DNA from: Moringa oleifera
Taxonomy: Eukaryota; Streptophyta; Magnoliopsida; Brassicales; Moringaceae
Length of the DNA: 64,000 bases
NCBI GenBank assembly: GCA_021397835.1
Contig: JAJFZO010000028.1
Coordinates: 2,961,501 to 3,025,500 of the forward strand
Direction of reading: 5' to 3'
The translations under genes and the position numbers were made by a program. Each line of letters opens with the position of its first letter. The stretch's first letter is position 1. Of this stretch, positions 48,124 through 58,199 are shown in pieces. The notes beneath the pieces were generated by a model. It did no database searches, was not told the DNA's origin, and saw nothing but the letters and a program-made list of their open reading frames with translations.

Positions 48124-49842
48124 TTAGATAATGCTTGTCCTCAAGCATACAATAATTCAAGCTCATCATCTCATCTCATCGTCCTTCCTTCTTCTTCCTT
48201 TGCTTATCCAAAATAATATATTCTTTTCATGCATTAAAACATAAGATCACAAAAGAATTCTCATAAATAGCATACATGATCAGTAATTGCCTTAACGATT
48301 TTATTGAACTTAAAATGCATAAGATCTAACACCCTCTCTTTAGATTCACTCATTCACTCGAAGTGTTTTGAGGGATTAAATAAGCTCTCTAGTCAATACA
48401 TGGAAAACTTTTACCATAAGCTTGCTTGTATATCATGTCTCTTTTACCAATGAATGAATTAAAATGCAAAAATCTAAGAGTTTTAAAATGGGTTGTAATG
48501 GGGCTTAGGTAAGGTATGATAAAAGGGTTTTGGGTTAATAGAATTGAAGGAATCATACAAAACCTTTTTTTTTTTTCATATAAAACTTTATGACGTAACA
48601 TCAAAAGATTGCTTCAATCACATTGCGCAAATCCAAGTAATGAGAATTTATACCATTTTTTTCTCAATCCTTTTCTCTCTTTTTTTTGTTGTTTTTTTTT
48701 TCAAATTTCTTTCTCTCTTTTTTTTTTCTAATCCTTTTTTCTTCTTTCTTCTTCTTCTTCTTCTTCTTCTTCTTTTTTTTTTAATAACTTGGACCATTGA
48801 TTCTTAATATTTTGCAATCTTTTCTAAGATAAGTGAAAGTTTCATATGAGTAAGCTCATATAATCCTTCAATTCAGGGTTTAAAAAGAAAAATCAAAAGA
48901 ATAGTTATTATGACTTGTATCAAGGTTAAATTCCAAAGAAAAGGCTAAGGCTCAAAGTCGGCTCTCTAGGGGTATATGAATATTGTAGGCTTTTCGAAAG
49001 AGGCTAAATATTTTTTAAAAAATGGTTTTCACCTAAATACCCTTATGATTATATACATCTAATTCTTCAAAGGAATGATTTGACGTGTATAACAAAGCAA
49101 GTTCTAGAAAAATTAACTATGTATGACACACACAAAGAAGAAAATTGAGCATAATGTAATAAATGCTCATTGGCCCAAAACTCACCAAAAAGGGTTATAT
49201 GTGTTAGATCTCATACAATTTTCAATCCAATATATCATTAAAAGCAACTAATCATAGTACAGTAAATGAGAATTTAAAGTCATATTTGCACACATAAAAC
49301 TTTTTTTTTTTTTGGGAATAAGCATTGGAAGGATCTAAAACTCAGAAAAGAGAGATCACAAACACAAATTAAGTACCTTTTAGAGCAAGATTTTTTTGGA
49401 TTTTAAATATTTTAAAAACAATAGCATGTTAAAAACTCTCCCCCACACCTAGATCATACATTGTCCTCAATGTATTAAAAATAAATGCTAAAAAAAAATA
49501 ATAAAAGAATAAGAGAAGTAGAAAACTTCCTGAATATATCGAGCATCATAGAGACTTCATTTACCACTGGGGAGATGAGAAAGGTGGATCGAATTCCATC
49601 TTGTCATAGAGTGCTCTCTCATCGAATTTTATTCTTGATAACTGTTGTCAGATGCATTCAAGTTACTTCATCATATTGCCTTGGAAAGGTGTGATATGCC
49701 TTCAATCATCGACCTTATCTCTTATATATATATATATATGCATATTAAAAAAATTAAAATAAATTATTAAAAAAATTAAAATTTTGGGTTGCCTCCCAAA
49801 AAGCGCCTTTCTTTAACGTCTTTGGCTAGACGTTGCCAATCC
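48124..49842 (-). other. Non-coding 3' region of the Athila-like element
   Basis: About 1.7 kb between the end of pol and the 3' LTR. In Athila relatives an env-like ORF can lie here; none is visible. Contains polypyrimidine tracts at 48560-48580 and 48655-48785, including a (CTT)n microsatellite at about 48745-48772, and an (AT)n tract at 49720-49738. Confidence 0.75.
48745..48772. repeat. (CTT)n microsatellite
   Basis: About nine CTT units within a longer T/C-rich stretch of the retrotransposon 3' region. Confidence 0.85.
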
Positions 49843-52308
49843 TTAATTATAAGTCGGATATTGTAAATCAATTTTATCAACATCATGTGCTTGAAAGCCT
49901 TGATGAAAAGGCTTTAAGCGGTGGCCAGTGACCTTAAAAATCTTACCGGTATCTAAACTTTGAATATCAACTGCACCATGAGAGAACACATTAGTAACAG
50001 TAAAAGGTCCTAACCATCTAGAATGCAAATTACCAGGAAACAATTTCAGTTTAGAATGATAAAGAATAACCTTTTGACCAACATAGAAAGTTTTTCTGGA
50101 AATCATGCGATCATGGTAGGCCTTTGTTTTTTCCTTATATATTTTTGAGCTCTCGTAAGCATCATTACGAATTTCTTCTAGTTCTTGTAACTGTAGTTTC
50201 CTCAATTCACCTACTTCATCCATTCTTAGGTTGCACTGTTTTATGGCCCAATATGCCCTGTGTTCTAGTTCTACTGGAAGATGACATGGTTTGCCAAATA
50301 CCAAACGGTAAGGAGACATACCTATAGGGGTCTTATATGCTGTTCGATAAGCCCATAGTGCATCATCAAGTCGCATACTCCAATCCTTCTTATTTGGGTT
50401 GATAGTCTTCTCAAGTATAGACTTGATTTCTCTATTAGATACTTCAGCTTGTCCATTTGTCTGCGGATGATAAGTAGTAGAGATTCGATGGGTAACATTA
50501 TACTTCTTCATTAAAGCTTCCACCACTCTATTGCAAAAGTGAGTTCCACGATCACTTATTATAGCCCTTGGTGTCCTAAACCTAACAAAAATATGAGATT
50601 TGACAAAATTTACAACCACTTTAGCATCGTTAGTACGGATAGCTTTAGCTTCCACCCATTTTGACACATAATCCACAGCAAGCAAGATATAAATATTATT
50701 GCAAGAAGAAGGAAAAGGACCCATGAAGTCAATACCCCATACATCAAATATTTCACAAACAAGAATAAAAGTAAGTGGCATTTGATCTCTATGTCCTAAA
50801 TTTCCAGTCTTTTGACATTGTTCACAAGTCCTACAAAATATGTATGAATCATGAAATATAGTAGGCCAAAATAATCCACACTCTAATATTTTACGAGCTG
50901 TTCTTTTGGGACCAAAGTGTCCTCCACATGCATACGAATGACAAAACTTTAAAATAGAATCAATTTCGTATTCCGCCACACAACTTCGAATAATTTGATC
51001 AGAACAATATTTCCATAAGTAAGGGTCATCCCAAACATAACATTTAGCATCTTTTTTAATTTTGTCTTTCTGAACCCTAGATAAATCACTTGGTAATATT
51101 CCAGTAACTAAGTAATTAGCAATATCAGCATGCCAAGGTCTTATCTTATGAATAGAAAAAAGACACTCATCTGGAAAGTCGTCTTTTAATGGTGATGACT
51201 CTTCACTCGTAGTTAACCTGCTAAGATGATCTGCAACCAAATTTTCTGCACCCTTTTTATCACGTATCTCCAAATCAAACTCTTGTAGCAAAAGTATCCA
51301 TCGAATAAGTCTAGGTTTTGCCTCCTTCTTCGATAGTAAGTACTTGAGAGCTGCATGATCAGAATAAACAATCACTTTAGTACCAAGTAGATATGAGCGA
51401 AATTTTTCTAAAGCAAACACAATGGATAAAAGTTCTTTTTCTGTTGTAGAATAATTGCTTTGTGCACTATCAAGTATTCTTGAAGCATAATAAATGACAT
51501 GAGGAGTTCTTCCAATTCTCTGTCCAAGAACAGCACCAATTGCATGATTGCTCGCATCACACATGATCTCAAATGGAAGATTCCAATTTGGTGATTGGAT
51601 AATTGGTGCGGTTGTTAACATATCCTTCAACTTGTCAAATGCATCTTTGCATGCCTCATCTAATTCGAACACCATATCTTTTTGTAGTAACCTGCATAAG
51701 GGTTTAGTGATCTTGGAAAAATCCTTGATAAAACGTCGATAGAATCCTGCATGTCCAAGAAAAGAGGGAACTTCCCGCACACTTGTGGGGTAAGATAAAG
51801 ATTTTATAATTTCTACCTTAGCTTTATCAACTTCAATTCCCTTAGAGGATACAACATGTCCTAGAATAATACCTTGATTAACCATAAAGTGACACTTTTC
51901 ATAATTTAAAACAAGGTTCTTTTCTATGCATCTTTTAAGTACTTTGGTAAGGTTAGTTAAACATGCATCAAAAGAATCACCATAAACTGTAAAGTCATCC
52001 ATAAACACCTCTATGATGTTCTCTATATAATCAGAAAATATACTAACCATACACCTCTGAAATGTAGCAGGAGCGTTACAAAGTCCAAATGGCATGCGCC
52101 GATATGCAAAAGTACCAAATGGGCATGTGAATGTTGTTTTCTCTTGATCTTCAGGTGCAACAGGGATTTGATGAAAACCTGAATTTGGATGAGGTTGTGG
52201 TGGTGGAGCTGGTTGTCTAGATTGAAATTGAGGTCTTGCTCCATAACTAAGATTGGGATGATCCCTCCATCCTAGGTTATATGTATTTGAATAAGGGTCA
52301 TACTTCCT
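49843..52308 (-). CDS. Partial pol: RT (truncated), RNase H, integrase, fused to the gag tail
   Basis: An open frame from just after the gag stop to 49843. The first 45 or so codons are the end of gag ([14 protein letters not shown]), joined directly to RT at [15 protein letters not shown]. The protease and the RT fingers, including the motif A aspartate, are therefore missing. RT retains [13 protein letters not shown] and the FMDD active-site motif. RNase H retains [39 protein letters not shown] and VADHLSRL. Integrase has the zinc region (CHSYACGGH...CRTCEQC) and all three acidic residues ([27 protein letters not shown]), ending ...QYPTYN. The RNase H and integrase frames are free of stops, consistent with youth. 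RT cannot be active without motif A. Confidence 0.93.
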   Translation of the reverse strand, partial: RKYDPYSNTYNLGWRDHPNLSYGARPQFQSRQPAPPPQPHPNSGFHQIPVAPEDQEKTTFTCPFGTFAYRRMPFGLCNAPATFQRCMVSIFSDYIENIIEVFMDDFTVYGDSFDACLTNLTKVLKRCIEKNLVLNYEKCHFMVNQGIILGHVVSSKGIEVDKAKVEIIKSLSYPTSVREVPSFLGHAGFYRRFIKDFSKITKPLCRLLQKDMVFELDEACKDAFDKLKDMLTTAPIIQSPNWNLPFEIMCDASNHAIGAVLGQRIGRTPHVIYYASRILDSAQSNYSTTEKELLSIVFALEKFRSYLLGTKVIVYSDHAALKYLLSKKEAKPRLIRWILLLQEFDLEIRDKKGAENLVADHLSRLTTSEESSPLKDDFPDECLFSIHKIRPWHADIANYLVTGILPSDLSRVQKDKIKKDAKCYVWDDPYLWKYCSDQIIRSCVAEYEIDSILKFCHSYACGGHFGPKRTARKILECGLFWPTIFHDSYIFCRTCEQCQKTGNLGHRDQMPLTFILVCEIFDVWGIDFMGPFPSSCNNIYILLAVDYVSKWVEAKAIRTNDAKVVVNFVKSHIFVRFRTPRAIISDRGTHFCNRVVEALMKKYNVTHRISTTYHPQTNGQAEVSNREIKSILEKTINPNKKDWSMRLDDALWAYRTAYKTPIGMSPYRLVFGKPCHLPVELEHRAYWAIKQCNLRMDEVGELRKLQLQELEEIRNDAYESSKIYKEKTKAYHDRMISRKTFYVGQKVILYHSKLKLFPGNLHSRWLGPFTVTNVFSHGAVDIQSLDTGKIFKVTGHRLKPFHQGFQAHDVDKIDLQYPTYN

Positions 52309-53358
52309 TTATGGTGGACCTAAGAATCCTCCAACTACATTAGCATCCTTATAAGGATCATCTTGAAGTGTAGGACACATGTCAGTTGGATGACCAGTAG
52401 CAGCACAAATCCCACAAGCTTTAACTTGTTGCACGTTTCCTACAGCCAATTGTTGAACAAGAGAAGTTAGATTGGCTATTTGATTTTCAAGAGAAGATAT
52501 ATTTACCTCATTAATCCTTTTAAAAGATGTATCTTGTCTAAATCCAAACTGTTGTGAGTTAGCAGCCATGGTGGAAATCAAATCTCTAGCTTCACGAGGA
52601 GTTTTATTTACTATAGAACCTCCACTAGCTGCATCCATCATCCTTCTTTCCATGGGTAGTAATCCTTCATAAAAATACTGAATGAGAAGTTGTTCAGAAA
52701 TTCCATGTTGAGGACAACTTGCACACAGTTGTTTAAATCTTTCCCAATACTCGTGAAGGGTTTCAATATCTCTCTGCTTTATCCCACATATTTCCCTTCT
52801 AATAATAGCAGCTCGTGAAGCAGGGAAAAATTTATCAAGAAATAACGTTACCATCTCTATCCATGTGGTCACAGAACCAGAAGGTAAATAAAACAACCAA
52901 TCTTTTGCTTTTTCAGTCAGTGAGAATGGAAAAGCACGTAATTTCATCTCATCTTCAGTTACTCCTTGTGGTTTTAGGCTTGAGCACACCACATGGAATT
53001 CCTTTAGATGCTTGTGAGGATCTTCATTCTCAAAGCCGTGAAACTTCGGGAGCAAATGGATCAAACCAGACTTTAACTCAAAATCTGCTTGTAAAATTGG
53101 ATATTGAATGCAGAGTGGCTGCTGATTTACTTCTGGTGCAGCCAATTGCCTCAAAGTTCTCTTTTCATTAGCCATGTTTTGTTCTATTTTAGAATCACCA
53201 GATGAATCAACTAGATTAAATGCTAAATTTGATTCAGAAGATGAAGGTGAAGAATCTTGTTGACTTCGTAATTTAGCTTCCTTCCTGAATCTTTTTGCTG
53301 TCTTCTCAATTTCAGGATCGTATGGAACTAGATCACCTGCACCAGAAGAACGAAGCAT
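52309..53358 (-). CDS. Gag capsid/nucleocapsid protein of the Athila-like element
   Basis: I choose the ATG at 53358 (MLRSSGAGDLVPYDPE), because the more upstream ATG at 53427 lies inside the LTR. The capsid-like retrotrans_gag region includes FELKSGLIHLLPKFHGFE, KDWLFYLPSGSVTTW, LHEYWERFKQLCASCP and LIQYFYEGLLP, conserved in Athila-type gag. A perfect CX2CX4HX4C zinc knuckle (CGICAATGHPTDMC) lies near the end. The frame stops at TAA (52309-52311). The codons immediately after it ([11 protein letters not shown]) continue the normal gag sequence, so the stop truncates gag and separates it from the fused pol remnant. Gag forms the virus-like particle in the cytoplasm. Confidence 0.9.
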   Translation of the reverse strand: MLRSSGAGDLVPYDPEIEKTAKRFRKEAKLRSQQDSSPSSSESNLAFNLVDSSGDSKIEQNMANEKRTLRQLAAPEVNQQPLCIQYPILQADFELKSGLIHLLPKFHGFENEDPHKHLKEFHVVCSSLKPQGVTEDEMKLRAFPFSLTEKAKDWLFYLPSGSVTTWIEMVTLFLDKFFPASRAAIIRREICGIKQRDIETLHEYWERFKQLCASCPQHGISEQLLIQYFYEGLLPMERRMMDAASGGSIVNKTPREARDLISTMAANSQQFGFRQDTSFKRINEVNISSLENQIANLTSLVQQLAVGNVQQVKACGICAATGHPTDMCPTLQDDPYKDANVVGGFLGPP

Positions 53359-53382
53359 TAAAATAAATCTAATTAAAACCAA

Positions 53383-53400
53383 TCCCCGGCAACGGCACCA
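53383..53400 (-). other. Primer binding site of the Athila-like element (tRNA-Asp type)
   Basis: On the minus strand TGGTGCCGTTGCCGGGGA, one mismatch from the sequence complementary to plant tRNA-Asp used by Athila-type elements. It lies five bases downstream of the 5' LTR. Confidence 0.85.
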
Positions 53401-53405
53401 AAAAT

Positions 53406-54621
53406 TGTTGGTTGTCGAGACCAACAAATTAAATTCCTAAATTCTTGCTCAAAATATTAAACTTGTAGTATAGATGAGTAAGGTCGTTTCCACAAAGATT
53501 GGTTAGATTTATTTTTTTGCAAAATAAAACAAAAGAAAAGGGGGTTTGAAGAGTTAAAAATAGATCAAATAAGAATAACAGAAAAGAAAAAATTAATGTA
53601 ATAAAGTATCCAGTCAAAGGTATAATTTTAGGTTTGATTTAGGAATTGATCATTGATGCAAAGATAAAAATCTCTTAATCTTCACTGAATTAGTTATGGT
53701 TGTTGGTACCACCTAACAACCTATTTTTCCTTACTTCTTTGATAACCAGGATACGATCTCTAATTATTTCTCTTATCAATAAATAACCCTAGATACGATC
53801 TTAGGATTTAATTTACCAATAGCATTAAGAATTAGAAAAAACTACCAATTCTAAACAATAAACACATATGTAGGTTTATTTAAACTAGATTATTTATCTT
53901 CATAACATAAATTGAAAACCTCTTTTGTAATCAACTATGTTATTTACCACTTATATTAGAACACTTAAACAATTACGGATTTAAAGTTCTAAATAGTAAC
54001 CTATTATTTAGATGATTAAACAAAGGGCCCTTTTTGTTGCAATCAACCAAAATAATATTTTCAATAAGCACAGAAGATAAATAAACAATGAAGAAATAAA
54101 GAACGAATAAAATCAGTTAGATCTCACAATTCTGAAGAATCAAACCCTTGATTATCCTTTGGCTGGAAGAGATGTTTAGCAATCCATGAAAAGAAAAAAA
54201 TCTAAGAAAAGAAGAAAGTAAAAACTAAACTCTGGTTGTCCTTTGAAGGAACTACCTCCCTTTTATATAATAATCCTTAAACATAATAACCTATTTTAAC
54301 TAGGACTCTTAAAGATAAAGATAAAGATAAAGATAAAATTCTACAATTGCTTTTTAAATAAAAGATAAAGTCTTCGTTCGGTGAAATTCCAATGTTATTG
54401 GGAGTCTCAGCGCCTTATCCAAAGACATCTTCTAGTTCATCCACATCTCTTAGGAATCCAACTTTATATCTTCAAATAATGAATTTTGAGTCCATCTTAG
54501 TTGATTTCCTCAATCCACCCTATTAAATATAAAACATAGTCAAAATCCAAGATTTAATCATTTATAACCAATAAAGTACGAAAAAATATAATAATATATA
54601 TGATTATTATGCATTCTATCA
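53406..54621 (-). repeat. 5' LTR of the Athila-like element
   Basis: Same ends as the 3' LTR. It is longer by 12 bp because of two extra 'AAAGAT' units near 54320-54335. Confidence 0.95.
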
Positions 54622-54626
54622 CATAA

Positions 54627-55225
54627 TCTCTGAGAGAAGAGAATGAGATTCCAGAGTTGCCAACAAAGACCAAAAATATAGTTGCTAGTAATATTGCTCA
54701 CTCTCACTCTCTCTCTCTCTCTTCTCATTGTCTGTTTGTGTCTCTCTTTCCCTCTTACTCATGTAGGATGTCTACTCTTGAGAAGCCATAGATGTAGTAG
54801 GTATTTATTAAAGGCCTAACATCATGGAGGCTTTAAGTAAGTTATTTAATGATATTGCGGCCTTGCATGGAGTGCATGCCTGGAAGCTTTGCATTACATG
54901 GAGTGCATGGAAGTTTTGCATGGTTTTGCATGGAATTGGCAGACTAGGTCAAGAATGTGCAACAACTATGTCCTTTTGTTATTGTTATCATACAGTAGCC
55001 ATGTCTATCCTATTACTTTTATCTTTTAATTCATTTATCTTTCAATTTCTTTAAGTGTCAATTATACATTGTTATCCATTCCTTAGAAAGTCTAGTAGTG
55101 ACTATAGCTATTACCTTAGACACATATACAAGGATCTTTTTAAATGAAATGCATAATTTCCAAAACTTCTTTTAGGATTCAGATCTTTTCTTATCTTCTA
55201 GCCTAAACTTCTTTATTGGGTAACA
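54627..55225 (+). repeat. LTR-like block upstream of the gypsy relic, right-arm copy
   Basis: Runs from the Athila-like insertion site to TAACA at 55225, directly before the primer-site-like TGGTATCA at 55228. CT-rich tract at 54705-54750 and repeated 'GCATGGA' words at 54860-54935. Inverted match to 14131-14600 on the left as far as about 55090. The true LTR start is not determined. Confidence 0.55.
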
Positions 55226-55227
55226 AT

Positions 55228-57868
55228 TGGTATCAAAAAATTTTGATTCTATGATGAAGTAGAGATCAATACTGAGTTTCGTGATGAAGTTTAGGAGAAG
55301 TTAGGTCTACACAATGTAAACTTGCAAATCATCCTCACAGACTTGCAATCCCTACATGCAAGCCAAGCGTCCATGGTGACGGGGCATGAAGTCAATCAAT
55401 TTGTCCTTTGGGGAGTGTTTTCAAACCCAACACTCAACTAATTTGGAAAGCTTCCAAAAACAGATGGCCTGAAGCTTTTGTTTCCAAGATTTGATGGGGA
55501 AGATCATAATGGATGGATCTCTAAGGCAGAACAATTTTCTAAATTTTAAGAGGTTTCATTTGGTAGTCCAATTATCATTTTTCCGTTTGGAAGTTATTGC
55601 CTTTCAATGGTATTGTTAGTATATGAAATTTAAGAGTGCCACTGACCAGGACAGAATTCACTAAAGCAATCCTACACTGCTTTAGACCAATGAACTATAA
55701 AGACCCCTCTGAGGCTTCTAAACAATTACAATAATTGTGACTGTGGCTCACCATCAGACCGAATTTGAGAAGCTATCTCAAAAAATAGACAACCTTCTAG
55801 ATACTTATCTAATAGGTTGTTTTATGACAAGGAGATTAAAGGATGACATGTTTCTAGATGTAAAAGTCAACCATCCCTGATCTTTATTGGATGCCATTGG
55901 AGTCACACAGCTCCTAGAGGAACTTAACTCTGCTCTAGAAGAAATATCCATCACGCGTACTAGTTGCTAGCTCCTTAGCAAAGGCTATGCCTAATCCTAC
56001 TATTAATTGAAAATTTAGGTCCTCCACCTACCATTAAAGCCATAACTCCTAATATACCAATGGAAAGAGATTGATTATCCATGAAGGTAAAGAATGCAGA
56101 TTAAAAGGTTTATGCTTTTATTGCAATGAAAACTATGCCCTTAAACATAGATACCAACGTCTTTGGCATTTTATGATTGAGAATTTTATGTCTCCTGAGA
56201 AGGATGCCTAAAACTCAGGGGAAGAAGAGAAGCTTGCACCTGAACCCCAGCCAAAAATATCTTTACTTGCCATGACAAGCGCCAAGCGCCCTCAAACTCT
56301 ATAGGTTATTGGTAAGCTTCTTAACCGAGACATTACACTTTTAATCGATGGTGGAAGTACCCATTACTTTATAGACTAGGCAATAATAACAAGGCTAGAG
56401 CTTCTAGTGTTACGAGGGATGTTGTTTCACATGGTTGTGGCAAATCAAGAAAAAGTGGAATGTTCAGGAAAACGTGTAAGGCTTACCTTGTTAATTCAAA
56501 AGTATTTAGTGAAGATTAATTTTTACATGTTTTTAGTGATGGCATGTCAAGCAGTGTTTGGGTATATAGCAATTGGAAACTTTTGAGTCGGTACAAATGG
56601 CCCACAAAGAGTTGACCATGACTCTAGTTAAAAGGAATTACAGATAAGGAATTGCAACATTTGAATAGGATGGAATTTGTGTTTCCAAATATCAGTTTGT
56701 AATGAATCAAAGCAGCTGAGCGATGCACTTTCACTTTGCATGAGGAAGCTTTTCAACGAGTTCCAAGGGGTCTTTGTCGAACCAAAAGGCTTGCCACCTC
56801 AACGTCCACACGACCACTGCATCACTCTGCATCGAATAATCAACCAATCAATGTGAGACCTTACAAGTAACGTTACTATCAAAAATCTGAGATGTATGGT
56901 TCAAGAATTTTTGCAGGAATAATTAATGTGTCCCAGTAACAATCAATTCTCATCTCCTGTACTATTGGTTGAAAACAATGGACAAAATTTGGAGGTTTTG
57001 TATGGATTATAGAGCCATAAATAATATCATTGTTAAAGATCTCTAATTCGATCATAGATGACTTATTGGATGAGTTGTATGGCGCCAAGTGTTTCTTTTA
57101 AGTTGGATTTATGCACAACGTATCATTAGATGAGAGCCTAGGAGGATGACATATCTAAAAAGTCATTTCACACTCATGAAGGCCATTATCAATTTATGAT
57201 CAGGATCATTAATGCTTCAGCAATATTTTATAGTCTTATGATGATTTATTTAGAGAATATTTACTTAAATTTGTTTGACTATTTTTTGACTATATTCTTG
57301 CTCACAATCCAACTTGGAAGAACATCTTTCACACTCAAAATTGGTAATTATAATTTTATCTTCTAATGAATTATATGTTAAGTCATCTAAGTGGAAATTT
57401 GGGGTGGAAGAAGTTAATTAAGTGGATCATATATCGTAGAGAGTTCTGTGGACTCTACTAAGATATAAGCAGTTCAAAATTAGCTCACATCAGCCATAAC
57501 TCTAGAGGTATGTGGGTTATAGGACTCCTTGGATACTACCGAAAGTTTATAAGTGGGTTTGGAGGAATAACGACCTCACTTACACATCTTCTCTCCAAAT
57601 CTAAATTTCACTAGACAAAAGAAGCTACTAAAACCTTTGAAAAATTAAAGGAAGTGTTAATCTCCCCTACTTATCTTAGAACATATCTACAGTGATATAT
57701 CTATGGATTTTATGGAAGGGTTGCCCAAACTCCCGTGGCTATAATTCTATTGTGATGGTGGTAGACCACTTGTCAAAATACGACCATTTTGCTACTATTA
57801 AACATCTTACGCGGCATAGATAGTGGCCAAGGTCTTCATAGACTATGTGGTGCAGCTTCATGGAATAT
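55228..57868 (+). pseudogene. Ty3/gypsy chromovirus-type gag-pol relic, right-arm copy
   Basis: Begins with TGGTATCA (initiator tRNA-Met-type primer site, degraded after eight bases). It then shows gag (55480-56230) with a zinc-knuckle remnant (CFYCNENYALKHRY, last Cys lost), protease region (56390-56620), and RT (56830-57300; VENNGQN, DYRAINN, KLDLCTTYH, KSFHTHEGHYQF with the active-site region degraded). An internal deletion follows, then the start of the integrase core (SMDFMEGLPK, then MVVVDHLSKYDHFAT). The CACTA insertion at 57869 cuts it off. Many stops and frameshifts. Confidence 0.75.
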
Positions 57869-58199
57869 CACTACAACAAAATAGATTTTTAACGGCAATT
57901 GTTTATTGATAATTATCATAATTGCTATTATATATATTAGGAGAAGTTTTTTTTTTTTTTTGTATTTTTATCGACATTTATCAAATAGTCACTATTAATA
58001 AATATATGGTGGCAATTATAAACTTTAGTCACTAAAACACATTTTTTTAGAGGCTATTATTTATAATTGCTTTTAAAATAATTTAATAATTTTTAAAAAA
58101 TTATTAAATTTAAAATTTTATACTAAATTAATTAATATTAATTTAAATATAATAAAACAAAATTTATTAAATCACACTTAAAATTAAACATATATTTAA

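Larger units (their letters stand above)
46908..54621 (-). mobile_element. Athila-like Ty3/gypsy retrotransposon, internally deleted, 7.7 kb
   Basis: Two 1.2-kb LTRs (46908-48110 and 53406-54621) enclose minus-strand gag and a partial pol. The 5-bp duplication CATAA flanks it exactly (46903-46907 and 54622-54626). The uninterrupted site is visible in the left arm at 14561-14576. Primer site, polypurine tract and LTR ends are intact. By eye the LTRs differ at about 18 positions in 1.2 kb plus one 12-bp AAAGAT-type tandem difference (near 54320), indicating recent insertion. The protease and the front of RT are deleted, so it is non-autonomous. There is no env-like ORF. Confidence 0.95.
37792..57868 (-). 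repeat. Right arm of the large imperfect inverted repeat
   Basis: Mirror image of 12375-30599: dispersed repeat (37792-38830), solo LTR (38930-41781), unassigned sequence (41787-42925), AP2 relic (42930-44180), LTR-like block split by the Athila-like element (46370-46902 and 54627-55225), and gypsy relic (55228-57868). Relative to the left arm it carries extra segments at about 43105-43775, 44420-45815 and 46450-46850, plus the 7.7-kb Athila-like insertion. It is cut at 57868 by a third CACTA element. Confidence 0.85.

Noticed and set aside
48544..48807. 87-residue Phe/Leu-rich frame that looks like a membrane protein
   Set aside because: It is a translated polypyrimidine tract in the retrotransposon 3' region.
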